55,895 nucleotides of DNA from Bacteroidales bacterium (GCA_017561665.1 JAFZBQ010000009.1:1-55895), one strand, 5' to 3'. Numbered from the stretch's first letter, positions 8,225 to 17,271 are shown. The notes: generated by a model not told the origin, from the letters alone. Numbers and translations are program-made.

Positions 8225-8917
8225 ATGAATGGAATCAGCATCAAAAACTGGAGAGAGGAGGACCGGCCGAGAGAGAAGATGCTCGAGCGGGGAAGCGCAG
8301 CGCTGACGGATGCGGAATTGCTGGCAATTCTGCTGAGGACCGGCAGCCGTGCAAAAAGCGCCCTGGACATTGCCAGGGAGTTGCTTCAGGGGGCGGGGAA
8401 CTCCCTGTGCAACTTGGCCAATTATTCCCTGGACCGACTCACCGCCACCGCGGGAGTAGGCGACGCCAAGGCGGTAACGCTGCTGGCGGCCTTCGAGGCT
8501 GGGCGGCGCAGCCTGATTGCGGGCAAAGACCGCGACCGCATCGTATATGACGCCCGCAGCGCGCTGGAGGTCATCAGCCCGCTGATTGCGCATCTCGACC
8601 ACGAGGAGTGTTGGGCGTTGTTCCTGAGCCGGTCCAACCGCATCATCTCCAAGGAACGGATAAGCAGCGGCGGTACATTTTCTACAACCTTCGACGTCAA
8701 GATTGTGGTCAAGCGGGCCGTGGAAAAACTTGCCAGCGGCATTATCCTGATTCACAACCATCCCGGCGGGAATCCCAAACCGGGCAAGATGGACCTGATG
8801 CATACGGAGGAGCTGCGAAAGGCGGCCTCCGTGCTGGGAATAACCCTCATAGACCACATTATCGTGGGGGGCGACAAATTTTACAGTTTCTGCGAAGAAA
8901 TGTACGGGAAGCGCTAG
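8225..8917 (+). CDS. radC: RadC family protein (JAB/MPN domain)
   Basis: 230 residues. An N-terminal helix-hairpin-helix-like region (KMLERGSAALTDAELLAILLRTG, LTATAGVGDAKA) precedes a JAB-type metalloprotease-like domain with the HxHP...D core (IHNHPGGNPKPGKMD). RadC was long called a DNA-repair protein, but its biochemical role is unsettled. The frame is open further upstream, to a TTG at 8195, but that lies inside the rpsT terminator; the ATG at 8225 is the sensible start. It converges on rpoN with stops 1 nt apart. Confidence 0.93.
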   Translation: MNGISIKNWREEDRPREKMLERGSAALTDAELLAILLRTGSRAKSALDIARELLQGAGNSLCNLANYSLDRLTATAGVGDAKAVTLLAAFEAGRRSLIAGKDRDRIVYDARSALEVISPLIAHLDHEECWALFLSRSNRIISKERISSGGTFSTTFDVKIVVKRAVEKLASGIILIHNHPGGNPKPGKMDLMHTEELRKAASVLGITLIDHIIVGGDKFYSFCEEMYGKR

Positions 8918-8918
8918 G

Positions 8919-10337
8919 CTATATCTCCTTGCGCAGGCGTGCGATGGGTATCTTGAGCTGCTCGCGGTATTTGGCCACGGTGCGGCGGGCCACGTTGTAG
9001 CCCTTGGATGAAAGCAGATCCACCAGCTGCTCGTCTGTCATCGGCTTGTGCTTGTCCTCGTTCTCTATGCTCTCCGTGAGGATGGCCTTGATTTCGCGGG
9101 TGGAGGCCTCCTCTCCCGACTTGGTTACAAGGCCCTCGGAGAAGAAATATTTGAGCGGATAGATGCCGAAGTGGGTCTGGACATACTTGCAGTTGACCAC
9201 GCGTGAGATGGTGGAGATGTCCAGGCCGGTGCTGTCGGCTATGTTCTTGAGAACCATCGGTTTAAGTTTGGTCTCGTCGCCGTCTATGAAGTATTCGTAC
9301 TGGAACGACACTATGGCGTTCATAGTGTTCTGGAGGGTCTTCTGGCGCTGTTTGATGGCCTCCACAAACCATTTCGCAGAGTTGAGTTTGGCCTTTACGA
9401 AAGACACCGCCTCCTTCTCCTGACGGGTCGATTTGCTGGCCGCCTGCATCAGCAGTTCCGCGTAGTTTTTATTGACGCGTAGCTCCGGTATGTTGAAGCG
9501 GGGCATCGTGATTACCGGCACACCGTCCTTGAGCTCCAAAATGAAGTCGGGCACAATCTGCTGCGCCTGATCGGAATAAGTGTCGTCTATCTGGCCGCCC
9601 GGACGGGGATTCAGGCGTACTATTTCGTCAATTGCGCTCTTGAGCTGCTCTTCCGTAAGATTCAGCTTCTGGGTGATCTTGGAGTAGTGCTTCTTTGCCA
9701 GTGCGTCAAAGCATTCGTCCACTATTCTGCGGGCATTGGCCTGAGCCTCGGTGGGGTTGTCCACATCCAGCTGCAGCAGCAGGCACTCCTGCAGGTCGCG
9801 GGCTCCGACTCCTACCGGTTCGAAGCTCTGGATGACCTTGAGAATGCTCTCCAATTCCTCTTCGTTGGTTTCTATGCCAAGTTTGAACAGGATGTCGTCG
9901 GAGAGGCTCTCCAAATCGCGGCGCAGATAGCCGTCCTCTTCCAGCATGCCTATCATGAAGCGGGCAATCTGCATGCTGCGTTCGTCCAGTTTGCAATAGC
10001 CAAGCTGGTTTTCCAGATTTTCCTGGAGACTCTCTTTTACAGAAAAAGTGTTGTATTGAGGCTTTTCGTCCTTGCCCTGGTTATTGACGTACAATTTGTA
10101 CGAAGGGGTCGGGTCGCTGGGGCCGTACTCGTTCAGGGAGATGTTCTTGGGTGCCTCCTCTTCCGGATCCTTCTCCTCTTCCGTGGCTTCGTCAAGCACA
10201 GGATTCTCTTCCAGCTCCTGCTGCACGCGACGCTGGAGTTCCAGTGTGGGCAGTTCCAGAAGCTTTATGGTCTGGATCTGCAGCGGCGAGAGTCGCTGCG
10301 TCTGCCTCAGTTCCTGTGATAACGACTGCTTTGTCAT
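8919..10337 (-). CDS. rpoN: RNA polymerase sigma-54 factor
   Basis: A 472-residue alternative sigma factor that directs RNA polymerase to -24/-12 promoters and needs an AAA+ activator. Region I is Gln/Leu-rich (RLSPLQIQTIKLLELPTLEL). An acidic linker follows, then the core-binding domain (about residues 110-300) and a helix-turn-helix (STGLDISTISRVVNCKYV). The RpoN box ARRTVAKYRE lies at residues 450-459. It is the last gene of a three-gene minus-strand operon after the lipoprotein and SPOR genes, with 1 nt between it and the SPOR gene. No sigma-54 activator gene is present in this window. Confidence 0.97.
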   Translation of the reverse strand: MTKQSLSQELRQTQRLSPLQIQTIKLLELPTLELQRRVQQELEENPVLDEATEEEKDPEEEAPKNISLNEYGPSDPTPSYKLYVNNQGKDEKPQYNTFSVKESLQENLENQLGYCKLDERSMQIARFMIGMLEEDGYLRRDLESLSDDILFKLGIETNEEELESILKVIQSFEPVGVGARDLQECLLLQLDVDNPTEAQANARRIVDECFDALAKKHYSKITQKLNLTEEQLKSAIDEIVRLNPRPGGQIDDTYSDQAQQIVPDFILELKDGVPVITMPRFNIPELRVNKNYAELLMQAASKSTRQEKEAVSFVKAKLNSAKWFVEAIKQRQKTLQNTMNAIVSFQYEYFIDGDETKLKPMVLKNIADSTGLDISTISRVVNCKYVQTHFGIYPLKYFFSEGLVTKSGEEASTREIKAILTESIENEDKHKPMTDEQLVDLLSSKGYNVARRTVAKYREQLKIPIARLRKEI

Positions 10338-10338
10338 C

Positions 10339-10848
10339 TTACAATACAGAGTAATTGATCCTCTCCCTTACTATGAAGCCGGACGGATATGAGCCTTTTA
10401 TGGAATTCAAGAACTTACGGGCGTCCTCCTTGCTGCGGAAATCGCCTACGGTGACCTTGAAGTAAGGATTTTCGTATGCACGATAGACGGCGATGCCGGG
10501 GTGCTGCGCCTTGAAGCTGGCGGCAACCTTCTCCGATTTGGCTCTTGCATCCTGCTTGTTGTCAAAGAATATGCGGATGCGATAGCCGGTCTTGCTGCGG
10601 CTGGCGTTGCGGGCAATATGATTGGACATCGCCTTGGCCACCGCATCTGTCTGGTCAATCACTACCTTTCCCTCGCGCGACGCCGACGAATTCTTGTCGC
10701 CCAGCACATTGAAGATGTTCTTGCCGACAAGGGTGGAATCCACCGTAGAGCGATTGGCATAAGTCGAATCGATTTCGTTGGTGTTCTGGGCAAGCGCGGC
10801 AAAAGAGGCTGCGACAAGCGCCAGTGCTATGAGTATCGCCTTTTTCAT
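10339..10848 (-). CDS. SPOR-domain periplasmic protein
   Basis: 169 residues. A cleavable signal peptide (MKKAILIALALVAASFAALA, then QNTNE) precedes a poorly conserved middle. The C-terminal SPOR domain (about residues 90-165) includes GYRIRIFFDNKQDARA, ENPYFKVTVGDFRSKEDA and a final beta strand. SPOR domains bind glycan strands lacking stem peptides at division sites. Its start overlaps the preceding lipoprotein gene by 4 nt, indicating translational coupling, and rpoN follows 1 nt later. Confidence 0.85.
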   Translation of the reverse strand: MKKAILIALALVAASFAALAQNTNEIDSTYANRSTVDSTLVGKNIFNVLGDKNSSASREGKVVIDQTDAVAKAMSNHIARNASRSKTGYRIRIFFDNKQDARAKSEKVAASFKAQHPGIAVYRAYENPYFKVTVGDFRSKEDARKFLNSIKGSYPSGFIVRERINYSVL

Positions 10849-11345
10849 CTTTCAAGCATCTTAACTAATTGAGCCACCGGCACTTTTGAGTCCCGGAACC
10901 GTTTGGACATAAGCCCTGCCTTAAGGGTGGCATCGTAGGTCACGGTGTATCCTTTTTCTGCAAAATCGTCCAGCGACATGGTGGACAAGGTTATTATAGA
11001 CAGCGGGCTGTCAAACCCGACCAGGAGCGGCACCGAAACAACTTCGCTGCTGCGGCGGTGGAGCGTCGGTTTGGGGTCGCCCTTTTCGCAGCCGAGCTCT
11101 ATCGTGGCCACTCTCTTGTCGTTTCTGTTGAAGAGTTCTGAGTACAACTTGGTCACGGAGATGTTCTGGCAGGATTCGTTCTCCGCATCTATGGTGAGAC
11201 TGGTGCCGAGTTTGAGCTGCTTGCTGGCAAGGGAGACATTGTCAAGGCCCTCCAGATTGCAGTCGTTAACCGTAATCTGCTCCTGCAGAGGCTTGCACGA
11301 AACAAGCGCCGCAGCCACCAGTATAATTGCGAAAAATCTCTTCAT
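10845..11345 (-). CDS. Predicted lipoprotein of unknown function
   Basis: 166 residues with a signal peptide ending at LVSC (lipobox Cys17). The rest is beta-rich, with alternating hydrophobic strands (LGTSLTIDAENES, SLSIITLSTMSLDD) that recall small LEA-2/water-stress type beta-sandwich lipoproteins; that resemblance is weak and I do not assign a family. A TATCTTTG -7-like box on the minus strand at 11353-11360 sits 7 nt before the ATG and could drive the operon with the SPOR protein and rpoN. Confidence 0.7.
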   Translation of the reverse strand: MKRFFAIILVAAALVSCKPLQEQITVNDCNLEGLDNVSLASKQLKLGTSLTIDAENESCQNISVTKLYSELFNRNDKRVATIELGCEKGDPKPTLHRRSSEVVSVPLLVGFDSPLSIITLSTMSLDDFAEKGYTVTYDATLKAGLMSKRFRDSKVPVAQLVKMLER

Positions 11346-11399
11346 CTAAAGGCAAAGATAATAAATAAAACTAACTTTACGGTGTTATTTGTAGAGGCA

Positions 11400-12731
11400 A
11401 TGAGCAATAACTATACCATGGCCCCCAGGGTGCTGATAGAGACCTACGGCTGCCAGATGAACGTGAATGACAGCGAAGTGGTGCTGGCGATTCTTTCAAA
11501 GAGCGGATACGTGCTTTGCAAGGAGGTTGCTGCCGCCGATCTGGTGCTGATAAACACCTGTGCGATACGCGACAATGCGGAGCAGCGCATCCTCGGCCGG
11601 CTGGACTTTTTCCGGCAGGAGAAAAAGCGCCGCCCTTCTCTGGTTGTGGGGGTTATCGGCTGTATGGCGGAGAGGCTCAAGGACAAGCTGCTGGATCATC
11701 CCGTGGTGGATCTGGTAGCCGGGCCCGACGCCTACCGCGACCTGCCTCGCCTGCTGGAAGCGCTTCGCGAGTCCGGCTCCAAACAGATCAATACGCTCCT
11801 TTCCCACGAAGAGACCTACGGCGACATCTCGCCGGTGCGTATGGACCCCAACGGCGTAAGCGCCTACATCTCCATTATGCGCGGCTGCAACAATGTATGC
11901 TCTTACTGCGTGGTGCCCTACACCCGCGGCGCCGAGCGCAGCCGGGACTGCGAAAGCATCCTTAGGGAGGCGCGCGAGGCAATAGACGCCGGCTATAAGG
12001 AGATTATCCTTCTGGGCCAGAATGTCGATTCGTATAAGTTTGGCGATGTCGGCTTTGCGCAGCTGCTGGCAATGGTGGCGGAGATTTCGCCCTCCGTGCG
12101 TGTGCGCTTCTCCACCTCCCACCCCAAGGATATGAAGGACGAGGTGCTTCTGACCATGGCTGCCTATCCAAATATCTGCAAGCACATCCACCTTCCGGTG
12201 CAGTCAGGCAGCAACACGATGCTGGAGAAGATGCGCCGCCGCCACACCCGCGAGTGGTATCTGGAACGGGTGGCCCGCATCCGCGAAATAATGCCCGATT
12301 GCTCCATCACCACAGATGTCATCGCCGGTTTCTGCGGCGAAACGGAGTCTGACTTTGAGGATACGTTGCGGCTGTTCCAGCAAGTGCGCTTCGACGCGGC
12401 CTTCATGTTCCAGTATTCCGAGCGTCCGGGCACCCTGGCGGCACGCCATTATCCCGACGATGTGCCACCGGAGGTAAAGACAGAGCGGCTGAACCGCATA
12501 ATTGCCCTGCAGAACGAACTCTCTGCCGAGAGCAACCGCCGCGATATTGGCCGCGAGTTCGAGGTCCTGGTAGAAGGCTTCTCCAAGCGCTCCACGGCCG
12601 ACCTTATGGGCCGCACGTCCCAGAACAAGGCGTGCGTCTTCCCCGCCGCCGGCCACACCAAGGGCGAATACGTCACCGTCCGTGTACTGGACAGCACCCC
12701 CGCCACCCTCATCTGCGAAATTGTGAAATAA
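11400..12731 (+). CDS. miaB: tRNA-2-methylthio-N6-dimethylallyladenosine synthase
   Basis: A radical-SAM methylthiotransferase that adds a methylthio group to N6-isopentenyl-A37 of tRNAs. The N-terminal MTTase domain has its three Cys (ETYGCQMN, NTCAIRDNA, GVIGCMAE). The radical SAM motif CNNVCSYC follows at about residue 160, and the C-terminal TRAM domain starts near REFEVLVEGFSKR. With the ATG at 11400 the protein is 443 residues. An in-frame GTG at 11382 and an ATG at 11418 are alternatives. The unknown secreted protein at 12743 follows after 11 nt. Confidence 0.95.
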   Translation: MSNNYTMAPRVLIETYGCQMNVNDSEVVLAILSKSGYVLCKEVAAADLVLINTCAIRDNAEQRILGRLDFFRQEKKRRPSLVVGVIGCMAERLKDKLLDHPVVDLVAGPDAYRDLPRLLEALRESGSKQINTLLSHEETYGDISPVRMDPNGVSAYISIMRGCNNVCSYCVVPYTRGAERSRDCESILREAREAIDAGYKEIILLGQNVDSYKFGDVGFAQLLAMVAEISPSVRVRFSTSHPKDMKDEVLLTMAAYPNICKHIHLPVQSGSNTMLEKMRRRHTREWYLERVARIREIMPDCSITTDVIAGFCGETESDFEDTLRLFQQVRFDAAFMFQYSERPGTLAARHYPDDVPPEVKTERLNRIIALQNELSAESNRRDIGREFEVLVEGFSKRSTADLMGRTSQNKACVFPAAGHTKGEYVTVRVLDSTPATLICEIVK

Positions 12732-12742
12732 TTATTTTGGAT

Positions 12743-13954
12743 ATGAACCGCATCAAATCATTATTCCTTCTGATTATTGCGCTGCTGGCCTCCGACACTC
12801 TGTGGGCTCAGGTTCCCGCAAACGATTCCACAAGAGTCACCATCCGTCCACAGTTGTCGGACAGCCGTTACTTCGGAGACGGACTTTCGATGGAAAGGAC
12901 TCTTAAATATTGGGAAGACGGTCCGCTGACACTCAATGACTTCACTACCAGGCCGGGCCATATGGAAGGGGATATCAAAATCATCTCCGAACTGGGATAC
13001 GGCATGAAGACTTGCGACAACAAGTGGAAGGTCCGCAACACCATATATTATGCCCCCGGTCTCGTGACTTATATGAACCCCTATTCCTCCTGGATGGATC
13101 CCGACCATCGCAATGAATCGGAGCTGAAATATATGCAGACCGCCTTCGACTATGTGGAGTTGTGCCGCAGACGCGCCCAGAACGACATTGCAAGCGGAGG
13201 CACCTATTCTTTCGAAACGGTTGCAAGGTATCATATGCACATCGCCGACAGCTTCCTTAACGAGATGCGGGAAGATGTAAAGCAGGGGCAGGACACCGCC
13301 GCCGTCAACCGCTATTCCGACAAGATTCTGGCAGAACTGGCGCAGACTCCAGAGGCCGAATACACAGAACCCGACACCCGACATAGCGGCTGGGCGCTTG
13401 GAATGCACGCCGGCGCATGGACCGATGTATATCTGGGGGAGATGGGGACGTATGTCAAGCCCATTGTGGGCTTTGATTTCGGCTGGGACTTTGACATCCG
13501 CAGGTTCAACATTTACCTTGATATGATGTATGGCCGCAGTCTCAGACCTCTGATGCGGGACATCCCCCGCGACGGATACCGCTGGGATGCCGGCGAGAAG
13601 ATTACTGGCGGCAATATGCACATCGCTCTGGGCTATGCCCTTGTTAATTCGCAGTGGTGGAAACTGGCCCCCTTTGCAGGAATCGGCGTTGGCTTCATTG
13701 ACTATCCTTTTAATCCCCTGGATCCTGATGATGACTCAGAGGAGATATCCGGATTCCGTTGCCTTGCCGGCATCAATACGGACTTCAAGCTCCGCCGTTG
13801 GGTCGATTATAGGTACGCTCCTTCCATTGGAGAGATGACGTTACGCACACGATTGTTTGTGGCACACACCGCCTTTGCCACACCCTGTCCGGCATGGTCC
13901 ATCAATCTGGGTGTCAGCATAAACTTTCTGGGCTGGCTTTGTCCGACCTACTAA
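12743..13954 (+). CDS. Predicted secreted/outer-membrane protein, unknown
   Basis: 403 residues. The signal peptide is clear (MNRIKSLFLLIIALLASDTLWAQ). The middle is rich in Tyr, Asp and charged helices (about residues 100-220). The last 180 residues alternate hydrophobic and polar residues (WALGMHAGAWTDVYLGEMG, MHIALGYALVNSQWWKLAP, WSINLGVSINFLGWL), as expected for an outer-membrane beta barrel. I recognise no family. The reading frame stays open upstream into miaB, but the ATG at 12743 followed directly by the signal peptide is the sensible start. It lies 11 nt after miaB and may be co-transcribed. Confidence 0.7.
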   Translation: MNRIKSLFLLIIALLASDTLWAQVPANDSTRVTIRPQLSDSRYFGDGLSMERTLKYWEDGPLTLNDFTTRPGHMEGDIKIISELGYGMKTCDNKWKVRNTIYYAPGLVTYMNPYSSWMDPDHRNESELKYMQTAFDYVELCRRRAQNDIASGGTYSFETVARYHMHIADSFLNEMREDVKQGQDTAAVNRYSDKILAELAQTPEAEYTEPDTRHSGWALGMHAGAWTDVYLGEMGTYVKPIVGFDFGWDFDIRRFNIYLDMMYGRSLRPLMRDIPRDGYRWDAGEKITGGNMHIALGYALVNSQWWKLAPFAGIGVGFIDYPFNPLDPDDDSEEISGFRCLAGINTDFKLRRWVDYRYAPSIGEMTLRTRLFVAHTAFATPCPAWSINLGVSINFLGWLCPTY

Positions 13955-13981
13955 CGAGATGACTGCAGGCCGCAGCCAGGC

Positions 13982-14626
13982 CTATTCCACAAACTGGATC
14001 TTTCCCAGATCGCGGGGCTTGGCGTCGGGCTCTTCGTCGGGATAGCCCAGGCCCACGATTACGCGAAGCTTATAGCCTTCGCTGAAGTTCAGTTTGTCCA
14101 GGAAGGGCTTGGCTTCAGGGATGCTGTTCATCATCATTACCGGACCGGCCATTACCACCGAGCCAAGGCCCAGCGACTTGGCTGCCAGGCAGACGTTTTC
14201 GCACAGCAGACCGACATTTATCAGGCACATTCCCGATTCGTCATCGGGGCAGGCGACTGCGATAGCGGCCGTGGCATTGCGCAGCACGTTGCGGAACTTG
14301 GGATCGTCGGCGCCCATAGGGAATGGTGATTTCTCCTTGATGGCCTGCGTGAGACCGTCAAAATATTCCTGATTGTCGATGATGCGCACCTCCCACTGCT
14401 GGTGATTCATGGCGTTGGGGGCGTTCACGCCGCACTCGGCAATCTGCTGCAGCAATTCGCGCGGCACGGTCTGGTCGGTATAATGACGCACCGACCTGCG
14501 GGCCATAATGGTTTCGATTACGGGGTTTTTCATTTCGTCTTGCATCTCCTTGGGAGCATTCTGCCCGCATCCCGTACCGGCCAGGCACAGGATAGCGACA
14601 GCGATGGTAAGTATTGTCTTTTTCAT
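13982..14626 (-). CDS. Nitroreductase-family lipoprotein
   Basis: 214 residues. The body is a nitroreductase/FMN-dependent oxidoreductase: ETIMARRSVRHYTDQ (FMN-binding Arg region), NAPNAMNHQQWEVRII, and LGLGSVVMAGP with VIVGLGYPDEEPDAKPR near the end. Unusually, it has an N-terminal signal peptide with a lipobox (LAGTGC, Cys20), so it should be exported and anchored, whereas most nitroreductases are cytoplasmic. Substrate unknown. It converges on the unknown secreted protein to its left. About 210 nt without a recognisable gene separate it from rsmE. Confidence 0.85.
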   Translation of the reverse strand: MKKTILTIAVAILCLAGTGCGQNAPKEMQDEMKNPVIETIMARRSVRHYTDQTVPRELLQQIAECGVNAPNAMNHQQWEVRIIDNQEYFDGLTQAIKEKSPFPMGADDPKFRNVLRNATAAIAVACPDDESGMCLINVGLLCENVCLAAKSLGLGSVVMAGPVMMMNSIPEAKPFLDKLNFSEGYKLRVIVGLGYPDEEPDAKPRDLGKIQFVE

Positions 14627-14836
14627 AATACGCTAAGTTACGGATTTTTTGCAGAGGTGGTGTCAAAAGAAGTCCCGTTTGAGTAGGCTACGGAAAGGGA
14701 CGGCTTGCCACCAAGACCCGGTATCAGCCTGTGGCGTCAAACGAAAAAGACAAAACAGTCCCGACAGCTAATTCTAACGCAGGTACCCCTTGACGCCAGT
14801 TATGCAAAAATGAGTCAGTACTCGATTCCGGGAAGG

Positions 14837-15559
14837 TTAGAGGCAGTTGAGGTAAACGGCGGCGGCGGCGGTGAGGGCGGCGGTTTCTATGCGGAGGCGG
14901 CTGTCGCCGAGAGAGATGATTTGCCAGCCGCGGGAGGCGGCGAGGGCCATTTCTTCGCGGGAGAAGTCGCCCTCGGGGCCGATCATTATCACGAATTCAC
15001 GGCCGGCTGCCTCAGACAACGCCTGGGTGATGTGAATCTTCTGAGCGCCTTCTACGTCGGAGCAGTAGCAGATGTACTTGTTAACGCCGCTTCCGAAGTT
15101 GCGGGCCAGGAAGTCGCGAACCGGCATGAGCGGCTCCAAAGCAGGAATCGCCCCCTTGTGGCTCTGTTTTGTGGCCGAAACCAGAATCCTTTCGCAGCGG
15201 TCGCCCTTGAAGACGCGGCGCTCGCTGTAGTCACCCACCAACGGCACTATGGTATCGACGCCAATTTCGGTGGCCTTTTCGCAGAACCACTCGAAGCGGT
15301 CGATGTTCTTGGGCGGCGCCACGGCCATCGTCAGATTGTAGGGATGAGAGCCGTAGCCTTCTACCACGTTCAGAATATCGAACCTGGTGGCAGCGGCATC
15401 GGCGGTAACTATCCGGCATTCGTAAAGATTTCCGCAGCCGTCAATCACGTGGATGGTGTCGCCCGCGCGGTGACGCAGCACCTTTATGCAGTGGCCCGAC
15501 TCCTGCGAATCCAGCATCCGCCCGCCGGCGGAAATATCGGATGAATAAAACAGTTCCAT
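14837..15559 (-). CDS. rsmE: 16S rRNA (uracil-1498-N3)-methyltransferase
   Basis: A 240-residue SPOUT-class methyltransferase that methylates N3 of U1498 in 16S rRNA. It begins with a PUA-like N-terminal domain (CIKVLRHRAGDTIHVIDGCG). The knotted SAM-binding domain carries IGPEGDFSREEM and SLGDSRLRIETAA at the end. It is the last gene of the tsaE-yfcE-rsmE minus-strand run and starts 3 nt after yfcE. Confidence 0.95.
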   Translation of the reverse strand: MELFYSSDISAGGRMLDSQESGHCIKVLRHRAGDTIHVIDGCGNLYECRIVTADAAATRFDILNVVEGYGSHPYNLTMAVAPPKNIDRFEWFCEKATEIGVDTIVPLVGDYSERRVFKGDRCERILVSATKQSHKGAIPALEPLMPVRDFLARNFGSGVNKYICYCSDVEGAQKIHITQALSEAAGREFVIMIGPEGDFSREEMALAASRGWQIISLGDSRLRIETAALTAAAAVYLNCL

Positions 15560-15562
15560 AGG

Positions 15563-16066
15563 CTATGAGCAGGCTTCCGCGCGTTTCCACTCCCCTACTT
15601 CCATGTCGTGGATATCGCTACCGTCTATCTTGAAACGGAGGGCGGTGCGCACAATGTGTATCCCCTGAAAGCCGCAACTTCCGGGATTGAACACCATCGT
15701 GTCCAGCTTCTTGTCGCCCATCACACGCAGTATGTGGGAGTGCCCGCAAACGAAGATGCGCGGCTTGTTATGAGTTATCAGATTGTAGGCCTCCCAGTCG
15801 TAACGGCCGGGGAAGCCGCCGATATGAGTCATCGCCACCTTGACCTCCTCTGCCATAAACACCTGTGTCAGAGGATACGCCACCCGGACGTCGGCGCCGT
15901 CGCAGTTGCCGTAAACGCCTATCAAGGGCTTGAAGGCCGCGATGGTATCGGCACAGGCGATGCCGCCGAAGTCGCCGGCGTGCCAGATCACGTCCACCGG
16001 CTCCAGAAACCGCTGCACGTCTTCGGCAAACACGCCGTGGGTATCGCTGATGAGCCCTACATACAT
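15563..16066 (-). CDS. YfcE-family metallophosphoesterase
   Basis: 167 residues with the calcineurin-like metal site in order: GLISDTHG (D, H), WHAGDFGG (D), YGNCD (N), THIGG (H) and CGHSH (H, H). The family hydrolyses phosphodiesters; the physiological substrate is unknown. It begins inside the end of tsaE (10-nt overlap), pointing to translational coupling within a tsaE-yfcE-rsmE operon. Confidence 0.9.
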   Translation of the reverse strand: MYVGLISDTHGVFAEDVQRFLEPVDVIWHAGDFGGIACADTIAAFKPLIGVYGNCDGADVRVAYPLTQVFMAEEVKVAMTHIGGFPGRYDWEAYNLITHNKPRIFVCGHSHILRVMGDKKLDTMVFNPGSCGFQGIHIVRTALRFKIDGSDIHDMEVGEWKRAEACS

Positions 16067-16473
16067 ATCGTTATCCTCCGAGTAACCTCGTCCAGAGGCT
16101 CGATACGAACCTCAACGGTCTCTTCCGGCAGCAGGTCGGATATCTTTTCCGGCCATTCCATAAAGCAGAAACTGCCGCTGTAGAAATACTCCTCCAGCCC
16201 GAGGTCGGACGCCTCTTTTAAAGAATCGACACGATAGAAATCAAAATGATACACCGGAAAGCCATCGGCTGCCTGATATTCGTTGACGATGGTGAAGGTC
16301 GGGCTGCAGACGTTATCCTCCACCCCCAGCTCATCGCAAAGCGCCTTGATGAAGGTGGTCTTGCCCGCCCCCAGATGACCGTAGAAGGCAATCAGACGTT
16401 CCTCGCCCACCGTCTCCAAAAACTCGGCAGCAGCCGCACCCAGATTGTCCAACTTGCAAATTATCTCTTTCAT
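16057..16473 (-). CDS. tsaE: tRNA threonylcarbamoyladenosine biosynthesis ATPase TsaE
   Basis: 138 residues. The Walker A motif is GHLGAGKTTF; SPTFTIVNEY and the YHFDFYRVDS segment are diagnostic for TsaE. It is the ATPase partner of TsaB/TsaD in making t6A37 of ANN-decoding tRNAs. The frame is open upstream through the divergent thioesterase gene, but the ATG at 16473 gives the normal family length. A TATCTTTG -7-like box (minus, 16493-16500) lies 19 nt before the start. Another t6A gene, tsaC, is at 49603. Confidence 0.95.
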   Translation of the reverse strand: MKEIICKLDNLGAAAAEFLETVGEERLIAFYGHLGAGKTTFIKALCDELGVEDNVCSPTFTIVNEYQAADGFPVYHFDFYRVDSLKEASDLGLEEYFYSGSFCFMEWPEKISDLLPEETVEVRIEPLDEVTRRITICM

Positions 16474-16477
16474 CGTG

Positions 16478-16508
16478 TTTGATTTCCACCTACAAAGATA
16501 TAAATTTG
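16478..16508 (+). promoter_or_regulatory. Promoter of the thioesterase operon
   Basis: TTTG (16478-16481), 19 nt, TAAATTTG (16501-16508). The thioesterase ATG follows 7 nt after the -7 box, so the leader is nearly absent. The box overlaps the tsaE -7 element on the other strand. Confidence 0.75.
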
Positions 16509-16515
16509 TAGAGTT

Positions 16516-17262
16516 ATGAACGCTGACAAGACCAATACATACACATATAAAGTTCAGCCGCAGGACCTTGACGGCCGACGGCATTTCAGGGCGGTGGCGC
16601 TGGAGAGGATGCTGCTCACGATGGCCGCAAATGCCGCAAACGACCGCGGCTTCGGAGCCTTCAAACTGATAGACAGCGGCAGCGTGAGCTGGGTGCTGCT
16701 CAAATTTGCCGTGGAGATGGCCGCCCTGCCTGCAGAAGAAGAGGAGGTCACCGTCACCACCTGGGTAGAGAAGGTCGGCACGCTGCTCACCACCAGAAAT
16801 TTCACAATCCGCAACGCAACGGGCGAGGTAATTGGCCACGCCGCCAGCGAATGGGCCATCATCAACCTGACAACCCGCCGGCCGATGAACCTGGCGGCCG
16901 ACACCGAGATTGCCGGCTGTGCCACGGGCGAGGCCGTTCCGGTTGAACTTCCGGGCCGCCTGACAATCCTCAATCCCGGCGAAGAGACCGGCAAAACCGC
17001 CGTCCGCGTCAGCTACAGCGACATCGACTACAACGGCCACGCCAACAGCATGCACTACCTGCAGTGGATGCTGGACGCCTGTCCGATAAAAAAGATATAC
17101 GAGAGGCAGATTACCCGCCTGGAGATAATCTACGTGAAAGAGGTGCTCTACGGCGAGACGGTGGAGGTTTTTTATAAGGAGTGCGAAGACGGCACCACCC
17201 TGTTTGCGGTAAAGGCCGCCGACAGCAGCGACTGCGTCCGGGCACAGATAACCTGGAAATAA
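16516..17262 (+). CDS. Acyl-ACP thioesterase
   Basis: 248 residues forming a tandem hot-dog fold of the FatA/FatB-like family, which releases fatty acids from acyl-ACP and ends chain elongation. The C-terminal hot-dog holds the Asn-x-His-type active site in SDIDYNGHANSMHYLQW. The N-terminal hot-dog includes the WVEKVGTLLTTRNF segment. It starts just after a TTTG-N19-TAAATTTG promoter and is followed after 9 nt by the EEP/SGNH lipoprotein gene, so it leads that operon, although no functional link is evident. Confidence 0.88.
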   Translation: MNADKTNTYTYKVQPQDLDGRRHFRAVALERMLLTMAANAANDRGFGAFKLIDSGSVSWVLLKFAVEMAALPAEEEEVTVTTWVEKVGTLLTTRNFTIRNATGEVIGHAASEWAIINLTTRRPMNLAADTEIAGCATGEAVPVELPGRLTILNPGEETGKTAVRVSYSDIDYNGHANSMHYLQWMLDACPIKKIYERQITRLEIIYVKEVLYGETVEVFYKECEDGTTLFAVKAADSSDCVRAQITWK

Positions 17263-17271
17263 CGGAATCCT

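Noticed and set aside
14627..14836. A possible small RNA or gene in the 210-nt gap between the nitroreductase and rsmE
   Set aside because: I found no convincing hairpin, promoter or short coding frame; nothing can be supported.
14705..15544. Open plus-strand frame of 279 codons opposite rsmE
   Set aside because: rsmE has all its motifs on the other strand; the plus-strand frame is a composition artefact.
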